A DNA stretch of 64,000 bases, taken from the NCBI RefSeq assembly GCF_036226765.1, contig NZ_CP109017.1:4713001-4777000 (forward strand), in the 5' to 3' direction. The notes below the pieces were generated by a model. That model saw only the letters and a program-made list of their open reading frames with translations. It ran no database searches and was not told where the DNA came from. Below, piece by piece: positions 43,512-52,142 of the stretch (position 1 is its first letter; each line of letters starts with the position of its first letter). The DNA comes from Streptomyces sp. NBC_00670 (GTDB taxonomy: Bacteria > Actinomycetota > Actinomycetes > Streptomycetales > Streptomycetaceae). Made by a program: the position numbers and the translations under genes.

Positions 43512-44444
43512 ATGGGGCGCTACGTCGCGCGGCGACTGCTCCAGATGATCCCGGTCTTCATCGGGACGACCCTGCTCATCTTTCTGATGGTCTACGCCCT
43601 GCCCGGCGACCCGGTGCGTGGGCTTTTCGGCGACAAGGGCGCCGACCCGGCGGTCCTCAAAGCGCTGCGGCACGAGTACGGCCTGGACCAGCCCGTCCTG
43701 GTCCAGTACTGGCACTACATGAAGGACATGGTCCTTCACCTCGACTTCGGCACGGAGATCGCCAGCGGCCGCCCGGTGACCGAGATCCTCGGTGACGCCT
43801 TCCCGGTGACCCTGCGTCTGGCCGGCATGGCCTTCGCCATCGAGGCGGTCCTCGGCATCGTGCTCGGCGTCATCTCCGGCATGCGCGCGGGCAAGGCGGT
43901 CGACACCGTCATCCTCGTCGTGACGCTGCTGCTGATCTCGATCCCGATCTTCGTGCTCGGCTACATCTTCCAGACGGTGTTCGCCTTCAAGCTGAACCTG
44001 CTGGATCCCTCGGTGAGCGACGCCACCGATTACAGCCAGCTACTGATGCCCGCCATCGTGCTGGCCAGCGTCTCGCTCGCGTACGTCGCACGGCTGACGC
44101 GTACCTCGGTGGCGGAGAACCTGCGGGCCGACTACATGCGCACGGCCATCGCCAAGGGGCTGCCGCGCCGCCGCGTGGTCGGGGTGCACCTGATGCGCAA
44201 CTCGCTCATCCCGGTCGTCACCTTCCTCGGTACCGACCTCGGCGCCCTGATGGGCGGCGCGATCGTGACCGAGGGCATCTTCAACATCCACGGCGTCGGA
44301 GGCACGATCTACCAGGCGATCATCCGCCGTGAGGGCACCACGCTGGTCGGGCTGGTCACCATCCTCGTCCTCGTGTACCTCTTCTGCAGCCTGATCGTCG
44401 ACCTCCTCTACGCGGTTCTGGACCCGAGGATCCGTTATGCCTGA
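43512..44444 (+). CDS. peptide ABC permease DppB-type, cassette 1
   Basis: 310 residues, six transmembrane segments. N-terminal YVARRLLQMIPVFIGTTLLI is the DppB/OppB signature, and the EAA loop (KGLPRRRVVGVHLMRNSLIP) contacts the ATPase. The ATG at 43512 has GGAGGCACC upstream. It pairs with the next permease, whose start overlaps this stop by 8 nt. Confidence 0.95.
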   Translation: MGRYVARRLLQMIPVFIGTTLLIFLMVYALPGDPVRGLFGDKGADPAVLKALRHEYGLDQPVLVQYWHYMKDMVLHLDFGTEIASGRPVTEILGDAFPVTLRLAGMAFAIEAVLGIVLGVISGMRAGKAVDTVILVVTLLLISIPIFVLGYIFQTVFAFKLNLLDPSVSDATDYSQLLMPAIVLASVSLAYVARLTRTSVAENLRADYMRTAIAKGLPRRRVVGVHLMRNSLIPVVTFLGTDLGALMGGAIVTEGIFNIHGVGGTIYQAIIRREGTTLVGLVTILVLVYLFCSLIVDLLYAVLDPRIRYA

Positions 44445-45384
44445 GCTGACCACATCGGCCGACGAGGCCACGAAGGACGCGGCGGCCGCCGCCGCCGGCG
44501 CCCCACTGCCCGAACCCAAGCCGGAGAAGACCCGCAGCCTGTGGGGCGACGCCTGGCTGGACCTGCGCACCAACTGGATCTTCATCCTCTCCGCGGTGCT
44601 CATCCTGCTGCTGCTGGTGATGGCGGCCTGGCCGGGCCTGTTCACGAACGCCGATCCGAACAACAAGGACCTGGCCAACCACTATCTCCAGCACCCGCAC
44701 TACGGCAGCGTGTTCTCGGCCGACTGGCTGGGCTACGACGCCCAGGGCCGCAGCGTGTACGCCCGCGCCATCTACGGCACCCGTGCCTCGCTGCTCGTGG
44801 GCGCCGGCACCACCGTCGTGGTGGTGCTCTTCGGCGGCCTGATGGGCATGATCGCCGGTTACTTCGGCGGCTGGATCGACGCCGTGCTGTCCCGGGTGAC
44901 GGACATGTTCATGGGCATCCCGTTCCTGCTCGGTGCCATGGTGGCCCTGAACTCCTTCACCGACCGCTCGATCCCGGTCGTCATCGGAGCCCTGGCCTTC
45001 CTCGGCTGGACACAGACGGCCCGTGTGATGCGCGGTTCCGTCATCACCGTCAAGTCGACGGACTACGTCCAGGCGGCCAAGGCACTCGGTGCCGGAACGG
45101 GGCGCATCCTCTTCCGCCATGTGCTGCCCAACGCGGTGGCGCCGGTCATCGTCGTCGCCACCATCTCGCTCGGCATCTACATCGGTGCCGAGGCGACGCT
45201 GTCGTTCCTGGGCCTCGGCCTGGACGGCGTGTCGTGGGGCAACGACATCTCCGACGGCGGCAACTCGATCCGGGTCGCGCAGTACATCATGCTGTACCCG
45301 TCGATCATGCTCAGCATCACGGTGCTGGCGTTCATCATGCTCGGTGAGGCCGTCCGCAACGCCCTCGACCCGAAGACGCGCTGA
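44437..45384 (+). CDS. peptide ABC permease DppC-type, cassette 1
   Basis: 315 residues. A charged N-terminus (about 40 residues) is followed by the OppC N-terminal segment (LRTNWIFILSAVLILLLLVM), periplasmic LGYDAQGRSVYARAIYGTRA and the permease core with EAA loop KALGAGTGRILFRHVLPNAV. Forms the heterodimeric channel with the upstream permease. It starts within the previous gene and ends 11 nt before the ATPase. Confidence 0.95.
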   Translation: MPELTTSADEATKDAAAAAAGAPLPEPKPEKTRSLWGDAWLDLRTNWIFILSAVLILLLLVMAAWPGLFTNADPNNKDLANHYLQHPHYGSVFSADWLGYDAQGRSVYARAIYGTRASLLVGAGTTVVVVLFGGLMGMIAGYFGGWIDAVLSRVTDMFMGIPFLLGAMVALNSFTDRSIPVVIGALAFLGWTQTARVMRGSVITVKSTDYVQAAKALGAGTGRILFRHVLPNAVAPVIVVATISLGIYIGAEATLSFLGLGLDGVSWGNDISDGGNSIRVAQYIMLYPSIMLSITVLAFIMLGEAVRNALDPKTR

Positions 45385-45395
45385 GGGAGGCGTAC

Positions 45396-46454
45396 GTGAC
45401 CACCATCGAAGAGACCACCCCCGTGCCGTCGCCCCGCGACGCCGGGGCCGACGGCGGGCCGCTGCTCGACGTGCGCGACCTGCACGTGGAGTTCCACACC
45501 CGCGAGGGCGTCGTCAAGGCCGTCAACGGCGTGAACTACAGCGTCGGCGCGGGCGAGACCCTCGCCGTGCTGGGCGAGTCCGGCTCCGGCAAGTCCGTGA
45601 CCGCGCAGGCGATCATGGGCATCCTGGACATGCCGCCCGGGAAGATCCCCCAGGGCGAGATCCGCTTCCGCGGGCAGGACATGCTCACCATGTCCGCCGA
45701 GGAGCGCCGCAAGATCCGCGGCCGCCGGATCGCGATGATCTTCCAGGACGCGCTGTCCTCGCTCAACCCGGTGCTGACCGTCGGCTACCAGCTCGGCGAG
45801 ATGTTCCGCGTCCACCAGGGCATGTCCAAGAAGGACGCCAAGGCCAAGGCGATCGAGCTGATGGACCGGGTGAAGATCCCGGCCGCCGCGGCCCGGATCA
45901 ACGACTACCCGCACCAGTTCTCCGGCGGTATGCGCCAGCGCATCATGATCGCCATGGCGCTGGCCCTGGAGCCGGAGCTGATCATCGCCGACGAGCCGAC
46001 CACGGCCCTCGACGTGACGGTCCAGGCCCAGGTCATGGACCTGCTCGCGGAGCTCCAGCGCGAGTTCAACATGGGCCTCATCCTGATCACCCACGACCTC
46101 GGCGTCGTCGCCGACGTCGCGGACAAGATCGCCGTGATGTACGCGGGCCGGATCGTCGAGCAGGCGCCCGTGCACGAGCTGTACAAGCGCCCGGCGCACC
46201 CGTACACCCGCGGTCTGCTGGACTCGATCCCGCGCCTGGACCAGAAGGGCCAGGAGCTCTACGCGATCAAGGGCCTGCCGCCCAACCTGCTGCGCATCCC
46301 GTCCGGCTGCGCCTTCAACCCGCGCTGCCCCAAGGCCCGGGACATCTGCACCACCGAGGTGCCGCGCCTGTTCCAGGTCACCGAGCAGGACGGCACCGAA
46401 CTGCCGGGCCGCGCCTCGGCGTGCCACTTCTGGGAGGAGACGATCCATGGCTGA
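45396..46454 (+). CDS. peptide ABC ATPase DppD-type, cassette 1
   Basis: 352 residues from GTG 45396. Walker A GESGSGKS, signature FSGGMRQRIMIAMAL, Walker B LIIADEPTTALD, H-loop ITHDLG. The C-terminal oligo_HPY tail with CAFNPRCPKARDIC and ACHFW has the spaced cysteines known to hold an iron-sulfur cluster in Dpp/Opp ATPases. It powers peptide import with the DppF partner, whose ATG lies 8 nt before this stop. Confidence 0.95.
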   Translation: MTTIEETTPVPSPRDAGADGGPLLDVRDLHVEFHTREGVVKAVNGVNYSVGAGETLAVLGESGSGKSVTAQAIMGILDMPPGKIPQGEIRFRGQDMLTMSAEERRKIRGRRIAMIFQDALSSLNPVLTVGYQLGEMFRVHQGMSKKDAKAKAIELMDRVKIPAAAARINDYPHQFSGGMRQRIMIAMALALEPELIIADEPTTALDVTVQAQVMDLLAELQREFNMGLILITHDLGVVADVADKIAVMYAGRIVEQAPVHELYKRPAHPYTRGLLDSIPRLDQKGQELYAIKGLPPNLLRIPSGCAFNPRCPKARDICTTEVPRLFQVTEQDGTELPGRASACHFWEETIHG

Positions 46455-47595
46455 GCTCAGCAAGAACGACGAGCGGCAGGACGCCACGCCGAACGTCTCC
46501 AAGGTCGAGACGGCGGACACGCACTCCGAGGCGGAGTCCGTCGCCGCGCTCGAGGCACCCGTCGGCCGCGGCGAGCCGATCCTTCAGGTGCGGGACCTGA
46601 AGAAGCACTTCCCGCTGACCCAGGGCATCCTGTTCAAGCGGCAGATCGGCGCGGTCAAGGCCGTCGACGGCGTCTCCTTCGACCTGTACCAGGGCGAGAC
46701 GCTGGGCATCGTGGGCGAGTCCGGCTGCGGCAAGTCGACGGTCGCCAAGCTCCTGATGAACCTGGAGCGGGCCACGGCCGGCGAGGTCTTCTACAAGGGC
46801 CAGGACATCACCAAGCTGTCGGGCCGCGCGCTGACCGCCGTGCGCCGCAACATCCAGATGGTGTTCCAGGACCCGTACACCTCGCTCAACCCCCGTATGA
46901 CGGTGGGTGACATCATCGGGGAGCCCTTCGACATCCACCCGGAGGCGGCACCCAAGGGCGACCGCCGCCGCCGGGTGCGCGAGCTCCTGGACGTCGTCGG
47001 CCTCAACCCCGAGTACATCAACCGCTACCCGCACCAGTTCTCCGGCGGTCAGCGCCAGCGCATCGGCATCGCCCGCGGCCTCGCGCTCAACCCGGAGATC
47101 ATCATCTGCGACGAGCCGGTCTCCGCGCTGGACGTGTCCGTCCAGGCGCAGGTCATCAACCTGATGGAGCGACTGCAGGACGAGTTCAACCTGTCCTACA
47201 TCTTCATCGCGCACGACCTGTCGATCGTCCGGCACATCTCGGACCGGGTGGGCGTGATGTACCTCGGCCGGATGGCCGAGATCGGCACGGACGAGCAGAT
47301 CTACGAGCACCCGACGCACCCCTACACGCAGGCGCTGCTCTCCGCGGTGCCCGTGCCGGACCCCGAGGAGCGCGAGGGCCGCGAGCGGATCATCCTCACC
47401 GGCGACGTCCCCTCACCGGCCAACCCGCCCTCCGGCTGCCGCTTCCGCACCCGCTGCTGGAAGGCCCAGGACAAGTGCGCCGAGCAGGAACCGCTGCTCG
47501 CGATCCCCGAACGCTTCAAGGGCACGACCACCCCGGCAGCCCACGAGTCGGCCTGCCACTTCGCCGAGGAAAAGGACATCGTCGGCGCGGCTTGA
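46447..47595 (+). CDS. peptide ABC ATPase DppF-type, cassette 1
   Basis: 382 residues. Walker A GESGCGKST, signature FSGGQRQRIGIARGLAL, Walker B IIICDEPVSALD, H-loop IAHDLS, and C-terminal CRFRTRCWKAQDKC. The N-terminal about 40 residues are an acidic extension (DTHSEAESVAALEAPV). Last gene of the cassette. A CGCGCCCC hairpin follows about 90 nt downstream. Confidence 0.95.
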   Translation: MAELSKNDERQDATPNVSKVETADTHSEAESVAALEAPVGRGEPILQVRDLKKHFPLTQGILFKRQIGAVKAVDGVSFDLYQGETLGIVGESGCGKSTVAKLLMNLERATAGEVFYKGQDITKLSGRALTAVRRNIQMVFQDPYTSLNPRMTVGDIIGEPFDIHPEAAPKGDRRRRVRELLDVVGLNPEYINRYPHQFSGGQRQRIGIARGLALNPEIIICDEPVSALDVSVQAQVINLMERLQDEFNLSYIFIAHDLSIVRHISDRVGVMYLGRMAEIGTDEQIYEHPTHPYTQALLSAVPVPDPEEREGRERIILTGDVPSPANPPSGCRFRTRCWKAQDKCAEQEPLLAIPERFKGTTTPAAHESACHFAEEKDIVGAA

Positions 47596-47635
47596 GGGTT
47601 CGCACGTTCGCGGCTGGGTTCCCGGCACCCCTGCA

Positions 47636-47760
47636 TGGGGGTCGCCGGGAACCGGTGCGTTCGGGGGGCGCGAGCGGGGGTCGCGCCCCTGGAGGGGCGC
47701 GGGGAACTGCGCGAGCAACCACGACGCACCCGTACCCGCCCCGCAAGCCACACCCCCCCG
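47636..47760. repeat. palindromic intergenic repeat, copy R4
   Basis: Right-arm type copy: GGGGCGCGGGGAACTGCGCG (from 47694) then AGCAACCACGACGCACCCG. It includes the tetraloop hairpin at 47682-47701. Confidence 0.8.
47682..47701. terminator. tetraloop hairpin in repeat R4
   Basis: CGCGCCCC (47682-47689), loop TGGA, GGGGCGCG (47694-47701). It lies between convergent cassettes 1 and 2 and could end both transcripts. Confidence 0.65.
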
Positions 47761-47796
47761 AGCTCTGACGCGCCCGCGCCCGGCGCCAACCCCACG

Positions 47797-48789
47797 TCAC
47801 GCCGGGGTCCGCGCCCGCGCCCAGTGGCAGGCGACAGCCGCCTCCGGGCCGCCGCCCAGGACTCCCGGGTCCTGCGTACGGCAGGCGCCCGCCACCCCCG
47901 CCCGCTCCGCCTCCCCGCTCGCCAGCACCGGACAGCGGGCGTGGAACCGGCAGCCCCCCGGTATCTGCGAGGGATCCGGCGCCTCCCCGGCGAGAACCAC
48001 CGGCTCGCCGGGAGAATCCGGCAGCACCGACAACAACGCCCGCGTGTACGGATGCCGCGGCGCCGACAGCACCTGCTCGACCTCCCCGGTCTCCACGATC
48101 CGCCCGAGGTACATCACCGCCACCCGGTCCGCGATGTTCCACGCGAGCCCCAGATCGTGCGTCACGACCAGCGCCGAAAGACCCAGTTCGTCGCGCAGCC
48201 GCAGCAGCAGCGCGAGGATCTCCCCACGCACGGACGCGTCAAGGGACGCCACCGGCTCGTCGGCGACGATGAGTTCGGGCTCCAGGACGAGCGCCCCCGC
48301 GATCACCACCCGCTGCCGCTGCCCCCCGGACAGCTCGTGCGGATGACGCAGCAGGAACCGCTCGGGCGGCCGCAGCCCCGCCCGGGACAGCGCCCCGGTG
48401 ACGGCGGCCCGCTCGTCCCCGGCGTACCCGTGGATGCGCAGCCCCTCGGCGACCGCGTCGTACACCGTGTGCCGCGGATTGAGGGAGCCGGAGGGGTCCT
48501 GGAGCACCAGCTGCACCCGCCGCCGGTACGCCTTCAGCGCCCGGGAGGAGTACGTGAGCGGCGCCCCCGCGAACGTGACCTGCCCGGACGTCGGCCGGAC
48601 CAGACCGAGCAGCGCCCGCGCCAGCGTCGTCTTGCCGCACCCGGACTCGCCGACGAGGGCCACGATCTCCCCGGCCCCGATGTCCAGTTCGACGCCGTCC
48701 ACCGCACGGGCCGGGGCGGCGCCGTGCCGTCCGGGGAAGGTGACGTGCAGCCCCCGTGCGCCGAGCAGGGGCGGGGCAGTCGTCGTCAT
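47797..48789 (-). CDS. peptide ABC ATPase DppF-type, cassette 2
   Basis: 330 residues. Walker A GESGCGKTT, signature LSGGQRQRVVIAGALVL, Walker B LIVADEPVASLD, H-loop VTHDLGLAWN, and a C-terminal CRFHARCPVLASGEAERAG then CRTQD and ACHW cysteine set. It differs clearly from the cassette 1 and 3 partners. The ATG at 48789 overlaps the upstream stop (ATGA). Last gene of cassette 2. Confidence 0.94.
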   Translation of the reverse strand: MTTTAPPLLGARGLHVTFPGRHGAAPARAVDGVELDIGAGEIVALVGESGCGKTTLARALLGLVRPTSGQVTFAGAPLTYSSRALKAYRRRVQLVLQDPSGSLNPRHTVYDAVAEGLRIHGYAGDERAAVTGALSRAGLRPPERFLLRHPHELSGGQRQRVVIAGALVLEPELIVADEPVASLDASVRGEILALLLRLRDELGLSALVVTHDLGLAWNIADRVAVMYLGRIVETGEVEQVLSAPRHPYTRALLSVLPDSPGEPVVLAGEAPDPSQIPGGCRFHARCPVLASGEAERAGVAGACRTQDPGVLGGGPEAAVACHWARARTPA

Positions 48790-49787
48790 GTACCGCTCCT
48801 CGTCTCCCCGGCGACCGGAGCCGCCGGTCCCGGCACGGCCGGCCGTACGTGCACGCACGCGGCCCGGTGTCCCGGCGCCGCCTCCCGGGGCGCCGGGTCC
48901 TCCTCCGCGCACCCCGGCAGCGCCACCGGGCAGCGCGGGTGGAACGCGCAGCCGCCGGGCAGCGCGGCCGGGTCGGGCGGGTCGCCGGCCAGACCGCGCG
49001 GGGCGAAGCGGGAGGCCGGGTCGCCGATGCGCGGGAAGGCCGCCGACAGCGCCCGGCCGTACGGATGCCGGGCGTGTTCGTGCACCGTCCGGGCGGGCCC
49101 CTCCTCGACCACCCGCCCCGCGTACATCACCGCCAGCCGGTCACAGGTGTCGGCGAGCACCGCCAGATCGTGGCTGATCATGATCAGCCCCACGTCCTGC
49201 TCCGCGACCAGCCCTTCGATCAGCCGCAGCACCTGCGCCTGGATCATCACGTCAAGGGCGGTGGTCGGCTCGTCCGCGACGATCAGCCGGGGATCGCAGG
49301 CCAGCGCCATGGCGATCATCACGCGCTGGCGCTGCCCGCCGGACAGCTCGTGCGGATACGCCGAGGCCCGTGCGGCCGGCAGTCCCACCTGTTCCAGCAG
49401 TTCCCCGGCCCGGCGCCGGGCCGCGGCCCCGCTCTCCTTGCGGTGCAGCAGGATCGGCTCGGCGATCTGGTCGCCGATGCGGTGCACGGGGTTGAGGGAG
49501 TGCATCGCCCCCTGGAAGACGATCGAGGCACCGGCCCACCGCACCGCCCGCACCCGCCCCCACCGCATCGTCAGCACGTCCTCGCCGTCCAGCAGGACCT
49601 CCCCGGTGACCCGGGTCCCGGCCGGGAGCAGCCGCAGCAGGGCGAGCGCCAGCGTGGACTTGCCCGAGCCCGACTCGCCCGCCACCCCGAGCTTCCGCCC
49701 GGCCTCCAGGGTCAGGTCGACGCCCCGTACCGCGGCCGCCCCGCCCGGATACGTCACCCTGAGGTCCCGCACGTCCAGCAGCGTCAA
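48786..49787 (-). CDS. peptide ABC ATPase DppD-type, cassette 2
   Basis: 333 residues from a rare TTG (49787) that overlaps the permease stop as TTGA; homology begins immediately (LLDVRDLRVTYPGG). Walker A GESGSGKST, signature LSGGQRQRVMIAMAL, Walker B LIVADEPTTALD, H-loop ISHDLA, C-terminal CAFHPRCPVALPGC. TTG is chosen for lack of a nearer ATG/GTG and for the coupling. It partners with the preceding permeases. Confidence 0.9.
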   Translation of the reverse strand: MTLLDVRDLRVTYPGGAAAVRGVDLTLEAGRKLGVAGESGSGKSTLALALLRLLPAGTRVTGEVLLDGEDVLTMRWGRVRAVRWAGASIVFQGAMHSLNPVHRIGDQIAEPILLHRKESGAAARRRAGELLEQVGLPAARASAYPHELSGGQRQRVMIAMALACDPRLIVADEPTTALDVMIQAQVLRLIEGLVAEQDVGLIMISHDLAVLADTCDRLAVMYAGRVVEEGPARTVHEHARHPYGRALSAAFPRIGDPASRFAPRGLAGDPPDPAALPGGCAFHPRCPVALPGCAEEDPAPREAAPGHRAACVHVRPAVPGPAAPVAGETRSGT

Positions 49788-50773
49788 CGCGTCACTCCCA
49801 GCCTGGGGTTGAGGACGGACTCCACCGCGCGCCCGCACAGGGTGAACGCCAGCGCCACCACGGCGATGGCGATGCCCGGCGGCACCAGGTACCACCAGTC
49901 GCCGGAACTGACCGCGCCCGCCTCGCGCGCGTCCTGGAGCAGCCCGCCCCAGGACACCACCGACGGATCGCCGAGCCCGAGGAAGGCAAGCGTCGCCTCG
50001 TTGAGGATGGAGAGGGAGACCATCAGGGTGGTCTGGGCGAGCACCAGCGGCATCACGTTGGGCAGCACGTGCCGGGACATGACGTGCCAGTGCCCGCCGC
50101 CGAGCGCCTTCGCGCGCTCGATGTACGGCCGCGACTCCACCGCCAGCGTCTGGGCGCGGACGAGGCGGGCCGTGGTCGGCCAGGACGTGACGCCGATCGC
50201 GAGGACCACCGTGCCGAGCGAGCGGGACATCACGGTGGCGAGCGCGATGGCGAGGACGAGCGTGGGCATCACCAGGAACCAGTCCGTGACGCGCATCAGC
50301 ACGGTCGCCCACGCGCCCCGGAAGTGCCCGGCGGTGATCCCCACAAGGGCGCCGATCGCCACCGACAGCACCGCGGCGAGCAGGCCCACAAGGAGCGAGA
50401 CCCGTGAGCCCCAGACGACCAGGCCGAGCAGATTGCGGCCGTACCGGTCGGCGCCCAGCGGGAACGCGCCGCTCGGCCCCTGGAGCGGCCGGCCCGGTGC
50501 GTCGGTCACGCTCGACACGTCGGAGCCGACCGTCAGCGGCGCGGTCAGTGCGACCAGCGCGAACAGCACGAGCACGGCCAGGCCGACCAGTCCTGAGCGG
50601 TGGGTGCGGTACTGGCGCCAGAACCGGGCGGCGGCCCGGCGCCGGCGCTGCCACGCGAGCGCGCGCGGGCCGGCGCCGGGGCGGGGGCCGGGGCCGGGGC
50701 CGGTGGCGATGTCGGGTTCTGTCTCCGGCTCGGGGTCCGGCCCGGCGGGCGGGGGAGTGGCTTCGGTCGTCAT
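49784..50773 (-). CDS. peptide ABC permease DppC-type, cassette 2
   Basis: 329 residues. A Pro/Gly-rich N-terminal extension (GPGPGPRPGAGPR) precedes the OppC segment (RTHRSGLVGLAVLVLFALVA), FPLGADRYGRNLLG and the core with EAA loop KALGGGHWHVMSRHVLPNVM. Starts overlap stops by 4 nt on both sides, showing tight coupling. Confidence 0.94.
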   Translation of the reverse strand: MTTEATPPPAGPDPEPETEPDIATGPGPGPRPGAGPRALAWQRRRRAAARFWRQYRTHRSGLVGLAVLVLFALVALTAPLTVGSDVSSVTDAPGRPLQGPSGAFPLGADRYGRNLLGLVVWGSRVSLLVGLLAAVLSVAIGALVGITAGHFRGAWATVLMRVTDWFLVMPTLVLAIALATVMSRSLGTVVLAIGVTSWPTTARLVRAQTLAVESRPYIERAKALGGGHWHVMSRHVLPNVMPLVLAQTTLMVSLSILNEATLAFLGLGDPSVVSWGGLLQDAREAGAVSSGDWWYLVPPGIAIAVVALAFTLCGRAVESVLNPRLGVTR

Positions 50774-51825
50774 CGGCCCACCCGGGGGTCGAGCAGCGGA
50801 TACACCAGGTCGGCCAGCGTGTTCATGATGATCACCGCCGAGGCGAAGAAGAGGAACAGACCCTGCACCAGCGGCAGATCGGGCACGCTCAGCGCCTGGT
50901 AGAACAGGCCGCCCAGCCCCGGCCAGGAGAACACCGTCTCGACGAGGATCACCCCCGCGACCGTCCGGCCGAGGTTGACGAAGACCAGGGTCACCGTCGG
51001 CAGCAGTGCGTTCGGCACCGCGTGCCGGCGCCGTACCAGGTCGTCCCTGAGCCCCTTGGCGCGCGCGGTCGTCAGATAGTCGCTGCCCATCTCGTCGAGC
51101 AGCGCCGAGCGGGTGACCAGCAGGGTCTGCCCGTACTCGACGGCGACCAGCGTGACGACGGGGAGGACGAGGTGGTGGACGACGTCCAGGACGTGGCCGA
51201 AGCCGTGGGTGCCGGCCGACTCCATGCCGCCGGTCGGGAAGAGCCCCGGGATCGGGCCGGCGCCGACCGAGAACACGATGATGAGCAGCAGGCCCAGCCA
51301 GAACGACGGCACCGAGTACAGGGTCAGGGCGAGGCCCGTGTTCAGACGGTCGCCGAGCCGGCCGTGGCGCCAGGCGGAGCGGGTGCCGAGGGTGATGCCG
51401 AGGGCGGTGTAGAGGACGAAGGCGGTGCCGGTGAGGAGGAGGGTGTTCGGCAGGGCTTCGGTGATCTTGTCGAGTACGGGGGTGCGGAACTGGTAGGAGG
51501 TGCCGAGGTCGCCGGTGAGGGCCTTGGCGCAGTAGTCGGTGAACTGGTGCCAGAGGGGGAGGTCGAGGCCGAATTCGCGGCGGTACGCCGCGAGTTGCCG
51601 CGCGGAGGTGGGGCGGCCGCCGGTCATCGTCTTGACCGGGTCGCCGGGGATGAGGCGGAAGAGGAAGAAGCCGGTGACGAGGACGGCGAGGAGGGAGACG
51701 AGGGCGCCGGCGAGTTTTCCGGTGACGTAGCGGAGGTAGGCGGTGGGGGTTGTCGCGCTGCGCGCGGGCTTCGACGTGGGGGTGTCGGTGTCGCGGACCG
51801 GCACGGGGCCGGCGCCGGCGGTCAC
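50770..51825 (-). CDS. peptide ABC permease DppB-type, cassette 2
   Basis: 351 residues from GTG 51825. About 30 variable residues, then the OppB segment (VTGKLAGALVSLLAVLVTGF), FRLIPGDPVKTM, and the core with KGLRDDLVRRRHAVPNALLP as EAA loop and VVYPLLDPRV-like end. First permease of cassette 2, 317 bp downstream of the binding protein with repeat R5 between them. Confidence 0.93.
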   Translation of the reverse strand: MTAGAGPVPVRDTDTPTSKPARSATTPTAYLRYVTGKLAGALVSLLAVLVTGFFLFRLIPGDPVKTMTGGRPTSARQLAAYRREFGLDLPLWHQFTDYCAKALTGDLGTSYQFRTPVLDKITEALPNTLLLTGTAFVLYTALGITLGTRSAWRHGRLGDRLNTGLALTLYSVPSFWLGLLLIIVFSVGAGPIPGLFPTGGMESAGTHGFGHVLDVVHHLVLPVVTLVAVEYGQTLLVTRSALLDEMGSDYLTTARAKGLRDDLVRRRHAVPNALLPTVTLVFVNLGRTVAGVILVETVFSWPGLGGLFYQALSVPDLPLVQGLFLFFASAVIIMNTLADLVYPLLDPRVGR

Positions 51826-51848
51826 GGTCGCCTCCCGGCGGGGCTTGG

Positions 51849-52128
51849 CATGTTTTGTTCGCCCCCGCCGCCCCTACCCGTCCCGTCCTCAACCTGGGGG
51901 CTCCGCCCCCAGGCCCCCCGGGGGGTGGAGGAGCCGGGGGTGGGTGGGAAGGGCTCGGGTGGGTGGGGCCTTCTCGCGCAGTTCCCCGCGCCCCTGAAGG
52001 GGCGCGGTTGCTCGCGCCCGCGGGGCGGAGCCGCAGATGGACACAGTCCCGCGTCCCTGCTTTTAAGGGGCGCGGGGAACTGCGCGATCAGCCACGATCC
52101 ACCCGCGCCCGTCCCACAACCCTCGTTC
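51849..52128. repeat. palindromic intergenic repeat, copy R5, inside cassette 2
   Basis: A near-complete copy with perfect 22-bp inverted arms at 51972-51993 and 52066-52087 (core GCGCAGTTCCCCGCGCCC), an inner tetraloop hairpin CCGCGCCCC-TGAA-GGGGCGCGG (51984-52005), and the TTCGCCCCCGCCGCCC opener at 51858. It lies between the binding-protein gene and its permease, so it may act as a partial terminator. Confidence 0.85.
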
Positions 52129-52142
52129 GTCCCGCTCATCGC